NCBI GenBank assembly: GCA_002007465.1
Contig: LNAC01000018.1
Span: forward strand, 4,956,599 to 5,020,598
DNA from: Ailurus styani
Taxonomy: Eukaryota; Chordata; Mammalia; Carnivora; Ailuridae
Direction: 5' to 3'
Length of the DNA: 64,000 nt
In this document: positions 1 to 9,965 of the stretch, in pieces
Position numbering within the stretch: the first letter of the stretch is position 1
Layout: each line of letters begins with the position of its first letter
Program-made: the position numbers and the translations under genes
Notes under the pieces: generated by a model
What the model saw: the letters and a program-made list of their open reading frames with translations, nothing else
What the model was told of the DNA's origin: nothing
The model's database searches: none

Positions 1-138
1 CAGGTCATGATCCCAGGGTCCTGGGATCGAGGCCCACATCGGGCTCTCTGCTCAGCAGGGAGCCTGCTTCCTCCTCTCTCCTCTCTCTCTGCGTCAAATG
101 AATAAATAAAATCTTTAAAAAAAAAAAAAAAAACACCT
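1..138 (+). repeat. Can-SINE, 5' part outside the window
   Basis: Begins mid-element at CAGGTCATGATCCCAGGG and ends with AATAAAATCTTT and an A run, so the head lies upstream of base 1. Confidence 0.9.
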
Positions 139-434
139 GCGCACAAAAAAGTAAAACAAAACCTGAAAGTATGCCTTCAAACCACACTAACTTCGTAACA
201 AATCAGCCAAGAAAGCAAAAACCCAACACAATTTACAGAAGCACCCAACCTTTAAAATACAACTAAACAAAAACCCCTAAAAAAACACCCCAACGAGTGA
301 TTAAAACACTGAAAAAAAATAAAGCTCTCACTCAGCTACAAGTTCCGCCAAACAACAAAAGTAATATTATACTTCAAAATAATAGAATTTGCTCTTACCT
401 TAATCGCTGTACAGCAGAAACCTTAAAAAGCAAA

Positions 435-448
435 TCTTACCTTGATAC
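435..448 (-). terminator. snRNA 3' box of the U5 gene at 457-572
   Basis: On the minus strand GTATCAAGGTAAGA fits the snRNA 3' box (GTTT, short spacer, AAARNNAGA) with a few mismatches. It begins 8 bases after the inferred RNA 3' end, the same spacing as at the second U5 gene. The 3' box directs Integrator-dependent 3' end formation. Confidence 0.6.
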
Positions 449-456
449 AGGAAGTA

Positions 457-572
457 AGCCTTACCACAGCAAGGCCTCAAAAAATTGGGTTGAAACTCAG
501 AGTTGTTCCTCTCCACGGAAATCTTTAGTAAAAGGCGAAAGATTTATGCGATCTGAAGAGAAACCAGAGTAT
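457..572 (-). ncRNA. RNU5: U5 small nuclear RNA gene, canonical-looking copy
   Basis: U5 snRNA is a spliceosome component (U5 and U4/U6.U5 snRNPs); its loop 1 aligns the two exons during both splicing steps. Read on the minus strand, the RNA starts AUACUCUGGUUUCUCUUC, carries the invariant loop CGCCUUUUACUAAAG, then the Sm site AAUUUUUUG, and ends in a hairpin with stem GCCUUGC/GUAAGGC. Stem I pairs: GUUUCUC with GAGGAAC, and ACUC with GAGU. The span is 116 nt, the usual U5 length. It has an octamer element, a proximal element and a 3' box, and no TATA element about 25 bases upstream, as expected for an RNA polymerase II snRNA gene. The exact 3' end is set by homology. Which human copy (RNU5A-1 or RNU5B-1) it matches is not settled. 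Confidence 0.93.
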
Positions 573-610
573 AGAACAGGGCTCAGTAACTCACACCTCG
601 GGTAAAAGAC

Positions 611-631
611 ACTCCTAGTACAGTGATGGTG
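611..631 (-). promoter_or_regulatory. Proximal sequence element (PSE) of the U5 gene at 457-572
   Basis: The block lies 39-59 bases upstream of the RNA start, where SNAPc binds snRNA genes. On the minus strand it reads CACCATCACTGTACTAGGAGT and matches the block at 8184-8204 in 18 of 21 positions. The call rests on position and paralogue conservation. Confidence 0.75.
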
Positions 632-773
632 GCTGATTAATGCCACGACTCAGTGCCCGAATAAAAATTTTTGGGTTATTCTGTAAATAGAGGTCTAATT
701 GTAAGATATACAAATGGAAGATTAGTTAAGTTTTATTGTTTTAAACTTGTACCGTGCGCAGTGCACTATGGGT

Positions 774-781
774 ATGCAAAT
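774..781 (-). promoter_or_regulatory. Distal sequence element octamer of the U5 gene at 457-572
   Basis: Perfect octamer (ATGCAAAT on the plus strand), 202-209 bases upstream of the RNA start, the normal position of an OCT1-binding snRNA enhancer. The adjoining ACTATGGGT is shared in part with the second U5 gene and could be a degenerate ZNF143/STAF site; that part is weak. Confidence 0.8.
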
Positions 782-890
782 AATGGAGTCACCGCTCTTT
801 CGGTTCGGAAAATAGGCTCGTATTCAACTGTACTTCGGCGTCACCATTAGGGGGTGAAGCAGAGGATTGACTGGGATCTAAACGCCTATT

Positions 891-1107
891 TTTTATTTTA
901 ATTAATTAATTAATTAATTAATTAATTAATTTTTTGGTCAGAGAGAGAAAGCACGAGCAGGCAGAATGGCTGGCCGAGGCAGAGGCAGAGGGAGAAGCAG
1001 GCTCCCCACCGAGCAGGGAGCCCGAGGCGGGACTCAATTCCACGACCCTGGGACCACGACTTGAGCCGAAAGCAGCTGCCCAGCCAACTGAGCCACCCAG
1101 GTGTCCC
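891..1107 (-). repeat. Can-SINE with expanded (TTAA)n tail
   Basis: Target duplicates TAAACGCCTATT (ending 890) and TAAATGCCTATT (ending 1121) bracket it with one mismatch. The tail has grown into about eight TTAA units at 897-930. It sits at the far edge of the duplicated U5 promoter block. Confidence 0.9.
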
Positions 1108-1632
1108 TCTAAATGCCTATTGATAAGAGACTCGGGCTTTATGTTTTATGTATTTGTACAGCTGAGTTTGGTTTCAGTCGAGTAAAGACTTTGTCATTAA
1201 ATCAAATAAGAGAAAGTTAGCAAATAAGTGATTGATAAAAATTCAGGACAGTGGTTCCTCCCTTCAGTGGGGAGGAGGGGTAAGGTTGGGAAGAGCACAC
1301 AGGCTCGTATTTCTTTCCTAAGCTGCGTGGTAGGCACACGGGGGTTTGTCCCGTTTTAACCGTGCACTTGCAGGGTATACACTCTTCAGCATTCTGCATT
1401 TTTGTCTGCCGTTTGAGAAAAATTCCTGTCAGGATCCTGTTTAAAATTAGAGTCTGCGTGCTTGGCTTCAGGTTTCCTGCCCCACCTGCTGCTGTTGCTG
1501 CTTTGGGAGATGAAATCTCGTATTCCAGTTTCAGATCCCGGGTCTCTTTATCCCATAAAAGATACTTTTACTTTTTTAAAAAAAAGTTTACTTTTTTACT
1601 TTTACTTTTTAAAAAAGTAAAACTTTTACTTC

Positions 1633-1745
1633 TTAAAAAAAGTTTATTTATTTTTTAAAGTAATTTCTACCCAATGTGGGGCTTGAACTCATGATCCCAG
1701 AATCAAGAGTCAGGTGCTTTTTGGACTGAACCAGCGAGGCACCCC
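1633..1745 (-). repeat. Old short Can-SINE-like element (no CT-rich body)
   Basis: Carries the complement of a head followed directly by ACCCAATGTGGGGCTTGAACTC, a tRNA-like B-box region. It is preceded by alternating T- and A-rich sequence at 1565-1632. Confidence 0.8.
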
Positions 1746-1825
1746 ACCTTTACAGAATGCTTGAAAAATGTGCTGTTCTGTATGTATTGTTCTTTGATGT
1801 GCGTGTTGATTCTGGTTAGTAGAAG

Positions 1826-2090
1826 AAACAAACCTGAGCAAAATAAAACAAGATGAAATCAGAGAAGGAACAAATCATAAAAGACTCTTAATCATAGGAA
1901 ACAAACCGAGGGTTGCTGGAGGGGAGGGTGGGGGGACGGAGTAGCTGGGTGATGGGCATGAAGGAGGGCACTGGATGGAATAAGCACTGGGCGTTCTCTA
2001 CAACTGAGGAATCACTGACCTCTACCTCTGAAATGTAAGACACTATATGTTAATTAGTTGAATTTAAACTAAAAAAAGACCTGTCCCACA
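1826..2090 (+). repeat. Carnivore L1 3' end
   Basis: Contains GTGATGGGCATGAAGGAGGG, CACTGGGCGTT and ACACTATATGTTAATTAG followed by AATTTAAACT and an A tail, the diagnostic 3' UTR of carnivore L1. Only the last ~260 bases are present. Confidence 0.85.
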
Positions 2091-2376
2091 AGAAAAAAAA
2101 TGTGCTGTTCTTCCCTTTGCGGTGCTCAGTTGCTAGACCCGACCTGCCTGCAGGGGTTCCCTATTGTGGCAACTGAGCAACCTTGAGAAAGGAAATTGCA
2201 GCACTTTTTGTTTTTTCTCGCTGATTATATATATAAACATTTTCCTTCCCAACTTTGACACCTTCTTTAAATTGGCACCCCCCCACACTTTGCTGGTTCC
2301 TTTGCTCATAACTGGTCAATCATATGTGACATGTATTTTAAATTTTACATCTTAATTTTTTTTTAAGTCTATTGTA

Positions 2377-2560
2377 GGGGCACCTGGGTGGCTCAGTTGG
2401 TTAAGCATCTGCCTTCGGCTCTGGTCGTGATCCCAGGTGTTGCTAGGTCGGGAGCCTGCTTCTCCCCTCCCTCTGCCTGCTCCTCCCTTTGCTTGTGCCC
2501 TCCCTCTCTCTCTGTCAAATAAATATATAAAATCTTTTAAAAATAATAAAAAATAAAAAT
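2377..2560 (+). repeat. Can-SINE
   Basis: Head GGGGCACCTGGGTGGCTCAG, tail ATAAAATCTTTTAAAA. The middle is shortened, losing most of the usual GGGATCGAGCCC region. Confidence 0.9.
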
Positions 2561-2584
2561 AAATTAAAAGTTGATTATAATTTA

Positions 2585-2975
2585 AAAACAGCTTTATTGG
2601 ATATGATTTACTTGCCATACAGTTAGTACATTTAAAGTATATCATTCAATGGTTTTTAGTATATCCAGAGTTGTGCAATCATTACCACAATCTAATTTTA
2701 GAACACTTTTGTCACTTCAAAGAGGAACTCTACCCGTTAGCAGTTATTCTCCCTGCCAAACACACACACAAACACTCCCTGTTCCCCAACCTCTGGCAAC
2801 CACTAATCTACTTTCTATCTCTAAATTGCCTATTCTGGATATTTCATATAAATGGTAGCAGACAACCTGCGGCCCCTTGTGACTGGCTGCTTTCATTTAG
2901 AGTGATGTCTGCTGGGTTCATCTGTGCAGACATTTGTTGTAATACTTTTTGCATGCTTTTTATATTTCACAGTGT
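2585..2975 (-). repeat. Ancient L1 3' UTR fragment
   Basis: Diverged but recognisable L1M motifs: TTCAATGGTTTTTAGTATAT, GTTGTGCAATCATTACCACA, CTGGCAACCACTAATCTACT and TTTCATATAAATGGTA. Orientation is from the T-rich left edge. Confidence 0.75.
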
Positions 2976-2989
2976 AATGGGAAGTTAGA

Positions 2990-4254
2990 GATCCACGAAC
3001 ATGCAAAGTTCCCACTCTATGGTAATAGCTAGGCTCACAGGCATTTTCCAGGGGCTAAGGCACTGATGGAACAGGAAAAGAGCAATTCTGAATGCTTTGA
3101 AGAGTGTTTCCCTGCTCCTAAGCTTTAAAGGACATTCACCTTCTGGACTTTTCTCTGCTTCATTATGGAAGGGTCTTGGGCAGCTTTCACTAGTTAGAGA
3201 ACCAAAAGGAAGGTAAACTTTTGTTTTTAGCATTCCGGGCTTCATAGAGAGTCATGGAGTTTCCAGGGCTTCTGAATCCAAAGCGTGAACCAATGTCTGT
3301 TTGCAAAGGTGGAGTTTCAGTTTCATTGTTTATGACGTGGCGGGCACTTCTATTCCTGGCAACAATTCATACTGATATTTAATACAAGATATAACGGGAA
3401 AAACAAAGAAATACAGATCATAAAAACCTTTAAATGGAATTTTTGATTGAAATTTTGATTCTTGCCTTCTTTCTGATTCCAAAGGGAAAATTTACAACAT
3501 GTTGTTTACATGTGGTGTTTTGGTTGGTATTCTTCATTAGCTTGGGCAGATTCCCTTCTATTTCTAGTATGTTCAGATTAACATATATGTACGTATGTAT
3601 AATGAATGAGTATTCGAGTTTATTACTTTTTCTGCATTCATGGGATTATTATTAAATGGTTTTGTTCCAGTCTTTTCCAGTGGAGGTCTGCATCAAGAGA
3701 TTGTTAAATCATCCTTGCGTGTTCTTACAGATTGTTCTCTGCTTCCGATTTGTTGTGGTCAGATCCCAAGAGCCACAGATGCAAGTGGCAGGTCCGAGCA
3801 TAGGAGCACCTAATCCTTACAGATTTTGCAGTGGAGAGAGACTCTCCTATGGAAGGTGGATTAAACCTCGAGGTCTCTGGTCTAATCCCCAGATTCACCT
3901 TCTATTTCTAGGACTCCTTGCTCATTTCTGCTGCAGCCTCTCTACTGGCCACAGAGGGGCGCTGCTTCTCTTTGGTGCTCAGTTCCTGCCACAGGCCCAC
4001 CTGTTAAGGTCTGGGAGTCCAGCGTTTTGCTCATAGCTCCTGAAAGAATTTTGAAAATATATATTCCTTGGGCACACTTTAAAGATCATATGTATAGTTT
4101 CCATAAGATAACTTACAATATCATACATTTAAATAGATGCAAAGGATGGATATTTTGTGTGTTGTAAATATTGATACTCTAAGCTGTTATATCACTTTAA
4201 AATGAAATCAACGGAAGATAAATGCCCAAGAGATTTGATAACTACCACAGTGAT
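2990..4254. other. No gene; single-copy or highly diverged DNA
   Basis: About 3430-3730 resembles a reversed, decayed L1 ORF2 (CCCTTCTATTTCTAGTATGTT). The rest, including a GC-richer part at 3760-4030, matches nothing I can name. The short open frames show no protein family. Confidence 0.5.
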
Positions 4255-4453
4255 TTTTTTTTAAAGATTTATTTTTTCATTTCAGAGAGAGAGCGCGCAT
4301 GAGCGGGAGGGGCAGAGGGAGAGGGAACAGAACCTCAAGGAAGCTCCATGCTGAGTGTGCGGCCCAACATGGCTCGATCCCACTGCCCCAAAATCTTGAC
4401 TGGAGCCAACACCAAGAGTCCGTCGCCCAACCAACTGTGCCAACCACGGGTCC
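4255..4453 (-). repeat. Can-SINE, older diverged copy
   Basis: Reads AAAGATTTATTTTTTCATTT, a GA-rich body, then CAACCAACTGTGCCAACCACG, a mutated head. Confidence 0.8.
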
Positions 4454-4467
4454 CTTATTTTAAAAAA

Positions 4468-4513
4468 TTAAATATTTTTATTTTATTTTATTTTATTTTA
4501 TTTTATTTTTTTA
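4468..4513. repeat. (TTTTA)n simple repeat
   Basis: About nine near-perfect TTTTA units abutting the T tail of the next SINE, probably an expanded poly-A tail. Confidence 0.9.
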
Positions 4514-4695
4514 AAGATTTTATTTATTTATTTGACACAGAGAGAGAGATCAGATCACAAAAAGGCAGAGAGAGAGAGGAGGAAGCAGGCTCCTTGCCGA
4601 GCACGGAGCCTGATGCGGACCTCTATCCCAGGACCCTGAGATCATGACCTGAGCCGAAGGCAGAGCCTTTAACCCACTGAGCCACCCAGGCGCCC
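4514..4695 (-). repeat. Can-SINE, young subtype
   Basis: Ends CTTTAACCCACTGAGCCACC, the complement of the GTGGGTTAAAG head that marks the younger subtype here. Confidence 0.92.
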
Positions 4696-4782
4696 AAACA
4701 ATTAAATATTTTTAATTAAAAAAATTTTAAAAATTGTTTGATTACCTAATTCCTTTCTCTTCTCAAACTCATTTTTCTTTCT

Positions 4783-4984
4783 TTTTTTTTTTTTTTTAAG
4801 ACTTTATTTATTTGACAGAAAGAGATACAGCGAGAGAGGGAACACCAGCAGGGGAAGTGGGAGAGGGAGAAGCAGGCTCCCCGCTGAGCAAGGACTCCAA
4901 TGCGGGACTCGATTCCAGGACCCCGGGATCATGACCTGAGCCAAAGGCAGATAGATCCCTAATGACGGAACCACCTCGGTGCCC
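4783..4984 (-). repeat. Can-SINE
   Basis: Poly-T, AAGACTTTATTTATTTGACA, GA-rich body and a mutated head ACCTCGGTGCCCC. The flanks CTCAAACT(C/T)(A/T)TTT at 4763 and 4985 look like target duplicates. Confidence 0.9.
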
Positions 4985-4989
4985 CTCAA

Positions 4990-4996
4990 ACTTTTT

Positions 4997-5080
<84 letters not shown>

Positions 5081-5083
5081 TCA
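4990..5083. repeat. (CTTT)n microsatellite
   Basis: More than twenty CTTT units, nearly pure, at the T-tail side of the next SINE; likely polymorphic in length. Confidence 0.95.
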
Positions 5084-5140
5084 AGATTTTATTTATTTGA
5101 CAGAGAGAGAGAGAGAGATCACACGTAGGCAGAAAGGCAG

Positions 5141-5338
5141 GGCACCCGAGTGGCTCAGTTGTTAAGCATCTGCCTTCAGCTGAGGTCATGCTCCCAGAGT
5201 CCTAGGATCGAGCCCCGCATCAGGCTCCCTGCTCCGTGGGAAAGCCTGCTTTTCCCTCTCCCACTTCCCCTGCTGGTGTTCCCTCTTTTGCTGTATCTCT
5301 GTCTGTCAAATAAATAAAATCTTAAAAAAAAAAAAAAA
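5141..5338 (+). mobile_element. Can-SINE nested inside another SINE
   Basis: Flanked by 16-base target duplicates at 5125-5140 and 5339-5354 (GTAGGCAGA(A/G)AGGCAG) taken from the host SINE body. Ends in AATAAAATCTTAAAAA. Confidence 0.93.
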
Positions 5339-5374
5339 GTAGGCAGAGAGGCAGGGGGGGGGGGGGGGGAGGGG

Positions 5375-5375
5375 N
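5375..5375. other. Single ambiguous base in a G homopolymer
   Basis: One N within a poly-G stretch at about 5354-5374, probably an unresolved homopolymer inside a SINE body. Confidence 0.95.
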
Positions 5376-5469
5376 GAGAGCTCGATATGGGGCTCGATCC
5401 CAGGACCCCGAGATCATGACCTGATGCTGAAGGCAAAGGCTTAACCCACTGAGCCACCCAGGTGCCCCC

Positions 5470-7090
5470 AAAACTTGTTTTTCTACTTCCATTTCACCAA
5501 GAATTTAATGCAAATATTTTTACACCTGGAAGTGTTTTATTGATTATTCAATCGTATTTCACTATGACAAAGTAAGTACATTAGTTGAATTTTAAAACAT
5601 TTTCCACATTGTTTGGACTTAAAATTCTATGCATTAATGTTTTTCTTCTGGATTAATTTATTATTGCAATTATTAGTACTACACACTTGATCCATACAAC
5701 ATAAACATACTACAAATTTTAATAATTATTAAACATAAAGGTGTCATTTTATTGGAAATACATTTCTTAATTAAATGGATGCATGTTAGTTATTGCCAGA
5801 AAAGACAGGGTTTCTTTCCAATGCTTTTTACCTCCATTTTTATTAAAAGCTATAACCCAAGAAATCTTGTTCCCATAAGTCAGTGGATGAAAGGAGTTTC
5901 AACAGTGTCACTCACTGATATCATATAATGAACTATTAGTGACAAATTAAACCCTCAAATTTTGTTTGAAGAAAAGATTCAGAAATCTTTTAATTTACAA
6001 AAGAATTTTTAAAAATTTACAGAAGAATTTGTTGTCCAGATTCATCTCTTTCCTCCAGTTGATGTAAATATTTCAAACTGACATTTATTGGGAGCCCTGA
6101 AAGTTTTTACATCCTTCAGCATTACTCCTTGGTAAAGTTAGGGTGGATGACAGGAAAACATTTACTTTGTGAAATGGGAGAAGGGCAATTAAGTGAAAAG
6201 GACGCAGGAAAGGGGTCTTCCATAGATCTAAAGTCAGTTACCCTGGCCACCTCTCTTTTAAGCCCCAGCCCAGCCCAGCTGCCCTGTGGAAGTGAGGTGG
6301 TTTAGTGACTCCTGCCTTGGGGTGTGGATGTTGGGAGCTTCTTGACCTAGGGTAGCAATGATGGAAATGATTATGTTCTGTTTTGTCCAAAATGGCAGCC
6401 ACTACTCCCATGTGACTGTTGAGCACTTGAAATGTGACTAGTAAGTCTGAAGAACTGAATTTTAAATTTTTGTTAATTTAATGTAAATAGCCAACATGCT
6501 AGTGGCTACCATATTGGACAGTGCAGAGCTAGGGATTCAGCAGTGTCCTAGGCTTGGTTTTCGACTTGATCAACGGACTGAACTGTTGAGTTTTTGCTGG
6601 TGGTGGAGAGGAGATGGTAATCCAGCTCCTTTCCTTCTGCAGTTAAGTCAAAGCCTCCCTCATCCATACCCCCACTCTCATCACCTCTTCCTGCTCCATA
6701 CTGCAGTACGGAGTACCCCAAAGGCAAATCTTGAGACATCTGAGAGCAAAATCTTAAAGCAATGTGAAGAATTCTTGGGGCTGATCAGCAAGATGGTTGG
6801 TAATCCCAGATCTACCCCTTTAACTCTGTTACCTACGCCATTCTGAATATCCATTTCCTTTGGGTTTAAATGAATCTTTTGTCCTGGCTGTCAGCCTTTG
6901 GAGGGAAATATTCCAAGAAGGAGACAGTATGTAGGAGTTATTGCCCAAGGAGACAAGCAAGCTGAGCCTACAGAGTCAGGAGAAAAGCAGTCCAGGTGCT
7001 CTGGGTCCATGAATGCTCAAGAGAGCACAGAGTGGCTTCCAACAGGGAGTGGTTATGAGGATGTAACTCAGAGGTGAAGGTGGCTGTGAT
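5470..7090. other. No gene; AT-rich intergenic DNA with one ancient repeat
   Basis: No gene or exon recognised. Positions 6365-6535 hold a widespread ancient mammalian repeat (GAGCACTTGAAATGTGACTA, then GTGGCTACCATATTGGACAG) whose family I cannot name. Confidence 0.55.
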
Positions 7091-7295
7091 GGTTTTTTTT
7101 TTTCTTTCCTTTTTCTCTTTAGGATTTTTATTTATTTGTGTGAGAGAGAGAACAAACAGAAAGAGCAGCAGAGGGAAGAGGAGAAGCAGACTGCTCCCTA
7201 AGCAAGGAGCCGGATGCGGGGCTCCATCCCAGGCCCCTGGGTTCATGACCTGAGCTGAAGACAGAGGCTTAACGACTGAGCCACCCAGATATCCC
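7091..7295 (-). repeat. Can-SINE, diverged
   Basis: Poly-T/C tail, GGATTTTTATTTATTTGTGT, a GA-rich body, then GACTGAGCCACCCAGATATCC as the head complement. Confidence 0.88.
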
Positions 7296-7511
7296 TGGAA
7301 AACACATTTTCTACTGTTCTACTTTTCTCTGGCATTCCTGGTTCTTGGGCCTTGAACCCAGACTTACAGCACGAGATGTCTCCCCTGGTTCTGTTTTTCC
7401 AGTTTGAATTGGAACTGGACCACCAGCTTTTCTGGGCTTCCAACTTGAAGACCGCAGATCATAAGATCTCTTCTCAGCCTCCTTGATGTGAGTCAGTTCC
7501 TCATAATAGAC

Positions 7512-7513
<2 letters not shown>

Positions 7514-7548
<35 letters not shown>
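7514..7548. repeat. (TA)n microsatellite
   Basis: About 17 TA units in single-copy DNA between repeats. Confidence 0.95.
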
Positions 7549-7549
<1 letters not shown>

Positions 7550-8001
7550 TATTAGTGCCAGTTGGATTACCACAGAAAATCAAGTCTAGTGTCTGAGTCC
7601 GTGGGCTAGAGAAAACACGGTACTGAAAAAATTCTTGACAAGCCTAAGTCCGAGACCCAACCCACAAAAGGTGTGATACGTACATAACATATTCAGAACC
7701 CCGTAAGAGCAGAAAAAACGTTAACTCCTTATAAAATAGAATACCACAAAACGCTAGAAAAAATGACACTGTCAAGAAAGTAAGGTAAAGAAAAAACACC
7801 AGCTACTCGTACAGAGTTACAAAAAAATTCTTGGTAATCAAAAAGAACACACAAAACTTGCACACACGCTGGCAACATTAAACACCAACAGAAATTACCA
7901 GAAACAGAAATTACCAGAAACTGTACACAATTATTTAATCCAAGCAGTATTAGAACTTCACAAGCACAACTCAAACCACAACGCTTAAAAACTGAAACAG
8001 A

Positions 8002-8015
8002 TCTTTCTTTTAGAC
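8002..8015 (-). terminator. snRNA 3' box of the U5 gene at 8024-8143
   Basis: Minus strand GTCTAAAAGAAAGA, a close match to the snRNA 3' box consensus, starting 8 bases past the RNA 3' end. Confidence 0.75.
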
Positions 8016-8023
8016 TCTGTAGA

Positions 8024-8143
8024 TAGCCTTGCTCCAAAAACAAGGCTTCAAAAAATTGGGTAAAAACTCTAAATTGTTTCTCTCCACGGAAATCTTTAGT
8101 AAAAGGCGAAAGATTTATACGATCTGAAGAGAAACAAGAGCAT
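8024..8143 (-). ncRNA. RNU5: U5 small nuclear RNA gene, divergent copy
   Basis: On the minus strand this reads AUGCUCUUGUUUCUCUUC, then the intact U5 loop CGCCUUUUACUAAAG, the Sm site AAUUUUUUG, and a terminal hairpin with stem GCCUUG/CAAGGC and a loop enlarged to about nine bases, giving roughly 120 nt. Stem I differs from the other copy on both strands yet still pairs: GUUUCUC with GAGAAAC (a G-U wobble becomes A-U) and GCUC with GAGU. The octamer, proximal element and 3' box are all present at the expected spacings and there is no TATA box. This points to a functional variant U5 rather than a dead retrocopy; expression cannot be judged from sequence. Confidence 0.87.
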
Positions 8144-8183
8144 AAGACAAACGGGCTTTCTAACTCATTTTCAGGTAACCATG

Positions 8184-8204
8184 ACTCCTAAAACAGTGAG
8201 GGTG
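8184..8204 (-). promoter_or_regulatory. Proximal sequence element (PSE) of the U5 gene at 8024-8143
   Basis: Lies 41-61 bases upstream of the RNA start; minus strand CACCCTCACTGTTTTAGGAGT. It matches the PSE of the first U5 gene at 18 of 21 positions, while much of the surrounding sequence has diverged. Confidence 0.75.
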
Positions 8205-8343
8205 TTTATTTATCACAAGAGTTAGTGCCTACAGAAATCTATCCCAGGAATTTTGAAAATAACATCCTCACACTTACAAAATTCAAATAAGAAAGAAGTT
8301 TTTAACTTGAAAACATTTATACTTTTTGCAATGTATTATGGGT

Positions 8344-8351
8344 ATGCAAAT
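8344..8351 (-). promoter_or_regulatory. Distal sequence element octamer of the U5 gene at 8024-8143
   Basis: Perfect octamer (ATGCAAAT on the plus strand), 201-208 bases upstream of the RNA start and within one base of the spacing at the other U5 gene. The preceding bases TTATGGGT are partly shared with the first gene. Confidence 0.8.
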
Positions 8352-8529
8352 GAGGCTAATGACCCTACAGACTCCGGAAATCTTAGCATTCAGAACGTTG
8401 GTCTGGGGCCACCTTTAAGGGCCAAAGCAGAGACTCGGCTGCCTGACATCTAAATTTTGTCCTGGTCAACTAGAGACATTCTGATTTTCTCTGTTCCTAC
8501 ATTGGGACTTTGAGCATTATTTATTTTAT

Positions 8530-8752
8530 TTTTTTAAAAGATTTTATTTAATTTTTAGTTATATTCAATTAGCCAAGGTATAGTATTTTTATTTATTTAT
8601 TCCAGGGGTGGGGGAGCAGAGGAAGAAGGACAAGCAGACACCCCTGCTGAGCCTGGTGTCCTGGCAGGGTTCAATCCCATGAACCTGAGATCATGATCTG
8701 AGCCAAAATCAAGAGTCTGACACGTAACCATCTGAGCCACCCAGGTGCCCCC
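8530..8752 (-). repeat. Can-SINE, old copy
   Basis: Poly-T with AAAGATTTTATTT, a degenerate body and head complement ATCTGAGCCACCCAGGTGCC. An extra AT-rich stretch near 8550-8590 suggests internal rearrangement. Confidence 0.8.
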
Positions 8753-8858
8753 AAAGATTTTATTCTTAAGTAATCTCTATATCCAAGGTAGGGCCTGAAC
8801 TTCCAACCCTGCGATCAAGAGTTGCTTGCTCCACCAACTGAACTAGCCAGGTATTCGA
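8753..8858 (-). repeat. Short Can-SINE-like element without CT-rich body
   Basis: AAAGATTTTATTCTTAAGTAATC followed by the B-box complement and ACTGAACTAGCCAGG, directly abutting the previous SINE. Confidence 0.75.
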
Positions 8859-8879
8859 CTAGTACAGACTTTTTAAATT

Positions 8880-9780
8880 GCAATTTATAATTGCTTATTA
8901 TTGGTATATAGTAATGCAATTGACTTTTATTTATCACTCTCGCATTCAGCAATCTTAAACTCTGGTTCTAATGATTGTAGATTCTATTGGATATTGTATG
9001 TAGACAAGCATATCATCTGAAAGTGACAATGTGGTTTTTCCCTTATAAATCTATACTTTCTGGGGCACCTGGGTGGCTCAGTTTGTTAAGCAACTGTCTT
9101 CCGCTCAGGTCATGATCCTGGAGTCCTGGGATCAAGTCCCGAATCGGGCTCCCAGCTCCATGGGGAGTCTGCTTCTCCCTCTGACCTTCTCCCCTCTCAT
9201 GCTCTCTCACTCTCTCTCTCTCTCTCTCAAATAAATAAAATCTTTTTTAAAAAAATCTATACTTTCTATTATTTCTTTTGCTTGATTGATTTAAGTGGTT
9301 GGCAAATCTAATAGAGACATTGGACTGAAGCAATGATAGTGGGTTTCTTTTCTTATTCGCGTCCTAGCTTTCACTGGACCACCATTAAGTGTGAAGTTTG
9401 CTGTAGATAGGTGGGGCTTCACGGGCAGGCCGTCTATGCAGTTACCCCATGCTCGTTAAGGCCCTAGCTCTGCAGTCACCTTCATGAAATTCTTAGTAAT
9501 CCTGAACAAAGGTCCTACATCTTCATTTTGAACTGGGCCTCAAAAGGATTCAGGTAGAAACTCTTCTAATTAAGCTAGTTCCATTCTATTCTGAGTTTGC
9601 TGTGATTTTTTTCTTGTAGTATAGGTTGGAATTGAGATAATCCTAATTTTTCTCTTTTAACCTATTAATGTGGAAAATTACATTCATAGATTTTTCTATG
9701 ATAAATCATCCCTGTGGTCAGAGCCTGAACTCTATTTGGCAATCATGTATTTTTAAATACATTTTATTGCTTAGAAAAAA
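8880..9780 (-). repeat. Decayed L1 ORF2 remnant, interrupted
   Basis: Antisense L1-like phrases such as TATTAATGTGGAAAATTACA and GATAAATCATCCCTGTGG, broken by the SINE at 9062-9255. Highly diverged; boundaries approximate. Confidence 0.5.
9062..9255 (+). repeat. Can-SINE
   Basis: Flanked by ATCTATACTTTCT at about 9048-9060 and again after the A tail. Confidence 0.92.
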
Positions 9781-9963
9781 AAATTAAGATTTTATTTATT
9801 TATCTGATAGAGAGCACAAGTAGGCAAAGCAGCAGGCAGAGGGAGAGGGAGAAGCAGGCTCTCCACTGAGCAGGGAGCCCGATGTGGGGCTTGATCCCAA
9901 AACCCTGGGATTATGTCCTGAGCTGAAGGCAGATGCTTAACCGACTGAACCACCCAGGCACCC
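9781..9963 (-). repeat. Can-SINE
   Basis: AAGATTTTATTTATTTATCTG through CTGAACCACCCAGGCACCCT; flanks TTAGAAAA on both sides. Confidence 0.9.
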
Positions 9964-9965
9964 TC

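Larger units (their letters stand above)
5084..5468 (-). repeat. Can-SINE interrupted by another SINE
   Basis: The two halves 5084-5140 and 5339-5468 are one minus-strand element split by the insertion at 5141-5338. It contains the poly-G run and the N at 5375. Confidence 0.88.

Noticed and set aside
5..187. Many short open frames containing [18 protein letters not shown] peptides
   Set aside because: These are translations of the Can-SINE tail and body and recur at every copy; they are not genes.
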